From: Marinobacter alexandrii
Lineage (GTDB): Bacteria > Pseudomonadota > Gammaproteobacteria > Pseudomonadales > Oleiphilaceae
Direction of reading: 5' to 3'
Length of the DNA: 64,000 nucleotides
Assembly: GCF_005871205.1 (NCBI RefSeq)
Contig: NZ_SWKM01000011.1
Coordinates: forward strand, 558,001 to 622,000
Below the pieces are notes generated by a model. It was not told where the DNA came from. It saw nothing but the letters and a program-made list of their open reading frames with translations, and searched no databases. The position numbers were made by a program, and so were the translations under genes. Shown in pieces: positions 60,285-64,000 of this stretch. The first letter of the stretch is position 1; the number at the start of each line of letters is the position of its first letter.

Positions 60285-61397
60285 TTAGTTTACCGGAGTT
60301 TTGCTTCCATCTGAATGCCATTCGTACACAACAAACTCGAACGATTTCATATCGCCGGCTTTGTCGTATTCAACGGTTCCGATGGGGGTTTCATAGGCGC
60401 CGCCGCGCAGGGCTGCTGCTACGTCGAACGGATCAGTGGATTCGGCCTTCGCGATGCCGTCGGCAATCAGCTGTACGGCCGCGTAAGAGGTCAGTACGAA
60501 CGGGCCAGACGGATCCTCGCCCTTGCTTTCGAATGCCTTAACCAGCTTCTGGTTCTCGGCTTTCTGGTCGAAGCTCGGCGGCAGGGTTACCAGCAGGCCT
60601 TCGGCGGCTTCACCAGCAATGGTGTTGATGTCTTTGTTACCAACGCCTTCAGGGCCCATGAACACGGCATCCAGGTCACCCTGGCGCGCCTGGCGCAGGA
60701 TCAGACCCAGTTCCGGGTGATAACCACCGTAGTAAACGTAGTCCACGTCAGCCTGCTTCAGCTTGGTGACCAGGGAAGAGAAATCCTTGTCACCAGCGGT
60801 GATGCCTTCGAACATGGCGATTTCAACGCCCTTGTCCTTCAGGGTGTCACGCACGGCGGTGGCGATACCTTCACCGTATTGCTGCTTGTCGTGAACAATC
60901 GCAACGCGCTCAGGGTTAAGGCTGGCAATGTAGTTGCCGGCAACCGGGCCCTGCATGCTGTCCAGACCGATGGTGCGGAATACCAGCTCATAGCCACGCT
61001 CGGTGATTTCCGGGCTGGTGGACGCCGGGGTAACCATCAGGATGCCTTCGTCTTCGTAGATGTCAGACGCGGGCTGGGTGGAGCTGGAGCACAGGTGACC
61101 AACCACAAAGCGAACGCCGTCGTTCACCAGGTTGTTGGCAACGGTCACGGCCTGCTTGGGGTCACAGACGTCGTCGTATTCCACGCCAACGAGTTCTTCA
61201 CCCATAACACCGCCATTAGCGTTGATCTGTTGAATGGCCATGCGGGCGCCGGAAAACTGCATGTCACCGTATTGGGCGACAGGGCCGGTCATCGGGCCGG
61301 CGATGCCAATCTGGATTTCGGCGGCGGCGTGACCGGCGCCCATCAGTGCGATAGAAGTGCTAACAGCGGTTGCGAGTTTTTTTACTGAGGTTCTCAT
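60285..61397 (-). CDS. livK: branched-chain amino-acid ABC transporter substrate-binding protein LivK
   Basis: A 370-residue periplasmic binding protein with a signal peptide (cleavage after GHAAA, about residue 26) and the type I fold of the Leu/Ile/Val family: IQIGIAGPMTGPVAQYG at the mature start, GVEYDDVCDPKQAVTVANNLV and GHLCSSSTQPAS. It captures branched-chain amino acids and delivers them to LivHMGF. AGGACAG precedes the ATG. Confidence 0.95.
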   Translation of the reverse strand: MRTSVKKLATAVSTSIALMGAGHAAAEIQIGIAGPMTGPVAQYGDMQFSGARMAIQQINANGGVMGEELVGVEYDDVCDPKQAVTVANNLVNDGVRFVVGHLCSSSTQPASDIYEDEGILMVTPASTSPEITERGYELVFRTIGLDSMQGPVAGNYIASLNPERVAIVHDKQQYGEGIATAVRDTLKDKGVEIAMFEGITAGDKDFSSLVTKLKQADVDYVYYGGYHPELGLILRQARQGDLDAVFMGPEGVGNKDINTIAGEAAEGLLVTLPPSFDQKAENQKLVKAFESKGEDPSGPFVLTSYAAVQLIADGIAKAESTDPFDVAAALRGGAYETPIGTVEYDKAGDMKSFEFVVYEWHSDGSKTPVN

Positions 61398-61593
61398 TAG
61401 GTCTGTCCTGTTTGGTTCAGGGTTATTCTTGTGTTCTCAGAGAGTTAAACAAACACCACACCCTTGTGCTTGTCAAGCAGATCGGGCCAGAGTTTATCCG
61501 AAAACACAGGGCTGCAAGAACTGGCTGATCTGAACAGCCGGTAGCTTCCAGTCGCACAGCTTGCAAGCAAGCCCTGTGCCGCTCCGGGTAGTG

Positions 61594-62604
61594 TCACGCG
61601 TCCGTGCTGTCGTCCTGGTTGTTAAAAACCAGTGTGCGGAAGCTTTCATGCTCACGCAGGTGTTCGAAACTGAGGTCTACCGAGGCATCGTCACGGTAAG
61701 CTTCTGAAATGTCTATAGCTTTTTGTAAAGTTGCCACGGCGTCCTCCCACCGACCAATCTCAGCGTAGGCGCAGGCGAGTTGGTAATGGGCATGACCATT
61801 GTCCGGGGCCAGCTTGAGCGCTCGTTGGCATAGGCTAATGGCCCACAGCGGTTCCTGGATCTCCAGAACGGCGTCGGCCTTATAACTGAGGGCCTCAACA
61901 TCATCGGGCCGGAGTTCGAGAATCTGGTCGTAGGCCGCGATCTTGTTCTGCTGCGACGTCTCCTGGCTTGCCTTTAACCAGAGCGAATGCACTTCGTTGG
62001 TGCGCTCAATCTCTGCCTGGTTCTGGTGAATGATGTCGGATTTCTGCTTCAACTGGTCCTCAATGCCCTCCAGCCGTCTCTCGTATTCCACCACCAGTTC
62101 GTTAACGCGCTTCTCGGCCAGGCTGGTGAGCTGGTTACGCATGTCACGGATGGAGTTCCAGCCGATAACGACGAGAATAGAAGTGGCGCCGGCGATCAGG
62201 TAAAAGAAGTAGGTGACCGTGTCGGTGGCGTAGGACATGGTCTTGTCGGCTACCGACAGCTCCTTATCAACCACCTTTTCGATCAGCTCGGCCCGGGTGT
62301 TCTGCATCTCCTTGCGCAAGGCCTTGCTTTCTTCCAGCAGGTAAAGCTCGATGAACGGCGTGTACATTGGCTCTTCAAGGTCCGCCAAGGCGGCGGCGAC
62401 ATCGTCTGCGGTCACGTCTTTCCGGCCATTGGGGCCGGTGGTTTCCGGATCCTGGGCCTGAGCCGGCGCGACCAGCGTCATGATCAGTGCGAGGGCCACA
62501 AACGCCATAAGCATGGCGCGGATTTGACCCAGGCGGAGTGAACCCAGAGAGGTGCCGGAGGTCGGGCGGCTGGAAAGGAACCGGTACAGGTTTCGGCTGA
62601 TCAT
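61594..62604 (-). CDS. membrane-anchored TPR-domain protein
   Basis: A 336-residue protein. A hydrophobic leader (about 29-50, ending APAQAQ) is followed by a periplasmic region, one membrane span (about 131-149, YFFYLIAGATSILVVIGW), a coiled coil (about 155-210) and tetratricopeptide repeats (about 212-300, including ALKLAPDNGHAHYQLACAYAEIGRWEDAVATLQKAI-like units). TPRs bind partner proteins, which here would face the cytoplasm if the leader is an uncleaved span or is removed. The function is unknown. GGAAG precedes the ATG. Confidence 0.82.
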   Translation of the reverse strand: MISRNLYRFLSSRPTSGTSLGSLRLGQIRAMLMAFVALALIMTLVAPAQAQDPETTGPNGRKDVTADDVAAALADLEEPMYTPFIELYLLEESKALRKEMQNTRAELIEKVVDKELSVADKTMSYATDTVTYFFYLIAGATSILVVIGWNSIRDMRNQLTSLAEKRVNELVVEYERRLEGIEDQLKQKSDIIHQNQAEIERTNEVHSLWLKASQETSQQNKIAAYDQILELRPDDVEALSYKADAVLEIQEPLWAISLCQRALKLAPDNGHAHYQLACAYAEIGRWEDAVATLQKAIDISEAYRDDASVDLSFEHLREHESFRTLVFNNQDDSTDA

Positions 62605-62800
62605 GGAGCGACTTCCATTATTCGGTTTTTCAGAAAGTTGCTGACCATAGCATAGTGGCCGCTGGAAAAAATGCCCTAAGGCTTCAATTGGCAGGGGTGA
62701 AGTGGTGCCCGCTGGCCGCTAGGTGGAAGTGGCCACTTGCAATTTGCGTTGCAGAGACCTCTAATAGTTAGTGTTATAAACAAATCTGGTGTTTTCAGTG

Positions 62801-62818
62801 GCTCAGCCTTGGCTGAGC
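62801..62818. promoter_or_regulatory. perfect palindrome upstream of the marR-type gene, candidate operator
   Basis: GCTCAGCC-TT-GGCTGAGC, 26 bases before the coding start. It could be an operator for the regulator itself or an RNA hairpin in its leader. A second short palindrome, AAGTGGCCACTT, lies near 62728. Confidence 0.45.
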
Positions 62819-62843
62819 TTTCGTTTGAATGAGGCCAACGTCA

Positions 62844-63434
62844 ATGGTGAGCACGAAGGGTGCGACCCCCAACTCCCTCGACACTCCCGATTCTAAACAG
62901 ACCGGAGCATCTGCCCCGGACCGGAGCAGCACAGTGCACAATTACGAGCAGGTACTGGTCGCTTTGCGGCGGGTTATCCGCGCAACAGATCTCCATTCCA
63001 AGCGTCTTAGCAAGCACGCCGGCTTAACCGGTCCCCAGTTGCTGATCATGCGAACCATCCGCGCCCTGGGCGAAGTGACCATCGGCACCATTGCTGACAA
63101 GGTCAGTCTTAGTCAGGCGACGGTCACGACCATTCTGGACCGGCTGGAACAACGGAATCTGGTGTATCGGGTGCGCAGTACCCAGGACAAGCGCAAGGTG
63201 CACGCGCACCTGACGGAGCAGGGCGACGAGATTCTGGCCCGCGCCCCCAATCCGTTGCAGGAAGATTTCATCAAGAAGTTTCAGAGCCTTGATGAGTGGG
63301 AGCAGACCATGATCCTGGCCTCCCTTCAGCGAGTGGCCAACATGATGGACGCCGACGATATCGACGCCTCGCCGGTGCTGCACGTAGGCCCGGTGCTGCG
63401 TGAAGACGGCTGGAAGTCTGAGACCAAATCCTGA
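62844..63434 (+). CDS. MarR family transcriptional regulator
   Basis: A 196-residue winged-helix regulator. About 40 disordered residues precede the MarR core: VHNYEQVLVALRRVIRATDLHSKRL, GLTGPQLLIMRTI, the recognition helix LSQATVTTILDRLEQRNLV and wing STQDKRKVHAHLTEQG. The core resembles the EctR1-type regulators of ectoine genes in halophilic proteobacteria, but no ect genes are in this window, so the target is unknown. I chose the ATG at 62844 with GAGG nine bases upstream; an ATG five codons earlier is also possible. Confidence 0.87.
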   Translation: MVSTKGATPNSLDTPDSKQTGASAPDRSSTVHNYEQVLVALRRVIRATDLHSKRLSKHAGLTGPQLLIMRTIRALGEVTIGTIADKVSLSQATVTTILDRLEQRNLVYRVRSTQDKRKVHAHLTEQGDEILARAPNPLQEDFIKKFQSLDEWEQTMILASLQRVANMMDADDIDASPVLHVGPVLREDGWKSETKS

Positions 63435-63441
63435 GCCTGGC

Positions 63442-63470
63442 CTCAGTGGGCGCCAACCACGCCCACTGAG
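63442..63470. terminator. hairpin between convergent marR-type gene and lon-type gene
   Basis: CTCAGTGGGCG and CGCCCACTGAG form a perfect 11-bp stem around CCAACCA. There is no T tract, so intrinsic termination is uncertain. Confidence 0.5.
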
Positions 63471-63478
63471 CGGCGGGG

Positions 63479-64000
63479 TTAGTGAACGCTTGCCCCTCTG
63501 GCCGATTTGGTGCCAAAGCAAACCTGGAACACATCGTTATAGTGCCGGGCAAAGTTCACAGTCAGGCCTTCGCGCAGATATTCCGGTAACTCCTCGTAAT
63601 CGCCGCGATTCGCTTCCGGCAGAATCAGGTTGCTGATCTTCTGCCGGCGCGCGGCAATGACCTTTTCCCGGATACCACCCACGGGCAGCACCTGACCGGT
63701 CAGGGTGAGTTCGCCGGTCATGGCGATGTTCTGCTGGGGCGATTCCCGGCGAGCGATGGACAGCAAGGCCGTTGCCATGGTGACGCCAGCGCTGGGGCCA
63801 TCCTTGGGTGTCGCGCCCTCCGGAACGTGCAGGTGCACAAACGACTTGTCGAAGAAGGTTGGGTCACCCTTAAACCGTTTCAGGTTAGACGACACGTAGC
63901 TGTAGGCGATTTCCGCTGACTCCTTCATCACCTCACCGAGCTGACCGGTCAATTTAAAGCCGCGTTGGTTGGTGTGGATGCGCGAGGCCTCAATGCTCAG
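63479..64000 (-). CDS. ATP-dependent Lon-type protease, C-terminal part
   Basis: About 173 C-terminal residues of a Lon protease, reading in from the right edge of the window. The S16 peptidase domain shows the catalytic serine in PKDGPSAGVTMATAL and the lysine in GGIREKVIAARR, with LTGQLGEVMKESAE at the upstream end. The ending NLILPEANRGDYEELPEYLREGLTV and a short tail resemble the second Lon (AsrA-like) of pseudomonads more than canonical lon, but the ATPase part needed to decide lies outside the window. Confidence 0.9.
   Translation of the reverse strand: MSIEASRIHTNQRGFKLTGQLGEVMKESAEIAYSYVSSNLKRFKGDPTFFDKSFVHLHVPEGATPKDGPSAGVTMATALLSIARRESPQQNIAMTGELTLTGQVLPVGGIREKVIAARRQKISNLILPEANRGDYEELPEYLREGLTVNFARHYNDVFQVCFGTKSARGASVH

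Overview
This window is gammaproteobacterial chromosome and looks like Marinobacter or a close relative. Three things point there. The core gene order (recN/fur/bamE, grpE-dnaK-dnaJ-dapB-carAB-greA, yhbY/ftsH-folP-glmM-tpiA-secG-tRNA-Leu-rimP-nusA-infB-rbfA-truB-rpsO-pnp) is the Pseudomonas-like one. There is a wax ester synthase/DGAT homologue. Several sodium-linked transporters (NhaD, a Ca/Na exchanger, an NSS symporter) suggest a marine or halotolerant cell. The genus call is inference; no 16S rRNA gene is present.

Layout. 1-7 kb: the tail of a CarS-like membrane cytidylyltransferase, a metallophosphoesterase, an msrA-msrB repair pair, a periplasmic sulfite dehydrogenase with its monoheme cytochrome, and an nhaD-CaCA cation operon. 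7.2-14 kb: malate:quinone oxidoreductase, then a three-gene cluster (ATP-grasp enzyme, a 674-residue protein with papain-like motifs, a ThDP acetolactate-synthase-type enzyme) whose joint role I cannot name. 14-21.3 kb: a lipoprotein, CheV, ExoD, a GGDEF-EAL protein, tmRNA (tag ANDENYALAA), WS/DGAT and SmpB. 21.4-26.6 kb: an NSS transporter, ratA-rnfH, bamE, fur and recN behind two tandem LexA boxes.

26.7-52 kb is almost entirely housekeeping: the heat-shock chaperones with a sigma-32-like promoter, lysine and carbamoyl-phosphate synthesis, transcript cleavage, FtsH, folate, cell wall, glycolysis and secretion genes, one tRNA, and the translation/RNA operon rimP to pnp. rlmE, usually found next to ftsH, is missing here. 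A promoter plus tandem hairpins between tRNA-Leu and rimP looks like a small RNA or an attenuated leader.

52-64 kb is more accessory: an intergenic element that folds into several hairpins, an envelope operon (DUF3015, DUF4105, alpha/beta-hydrolase lipoprotein), a small lipoprotein, a complete livKHMGF branched-chain amino-acid ABC transporter with an attenuator-like hairpin after livK, a membrane-anchored TPR protein, a MarR regulator, and the C-terminal part of a Lon protease cut by the window edge. No CRISPR array, intact insertion sequence, integrase or phage gene was seen.
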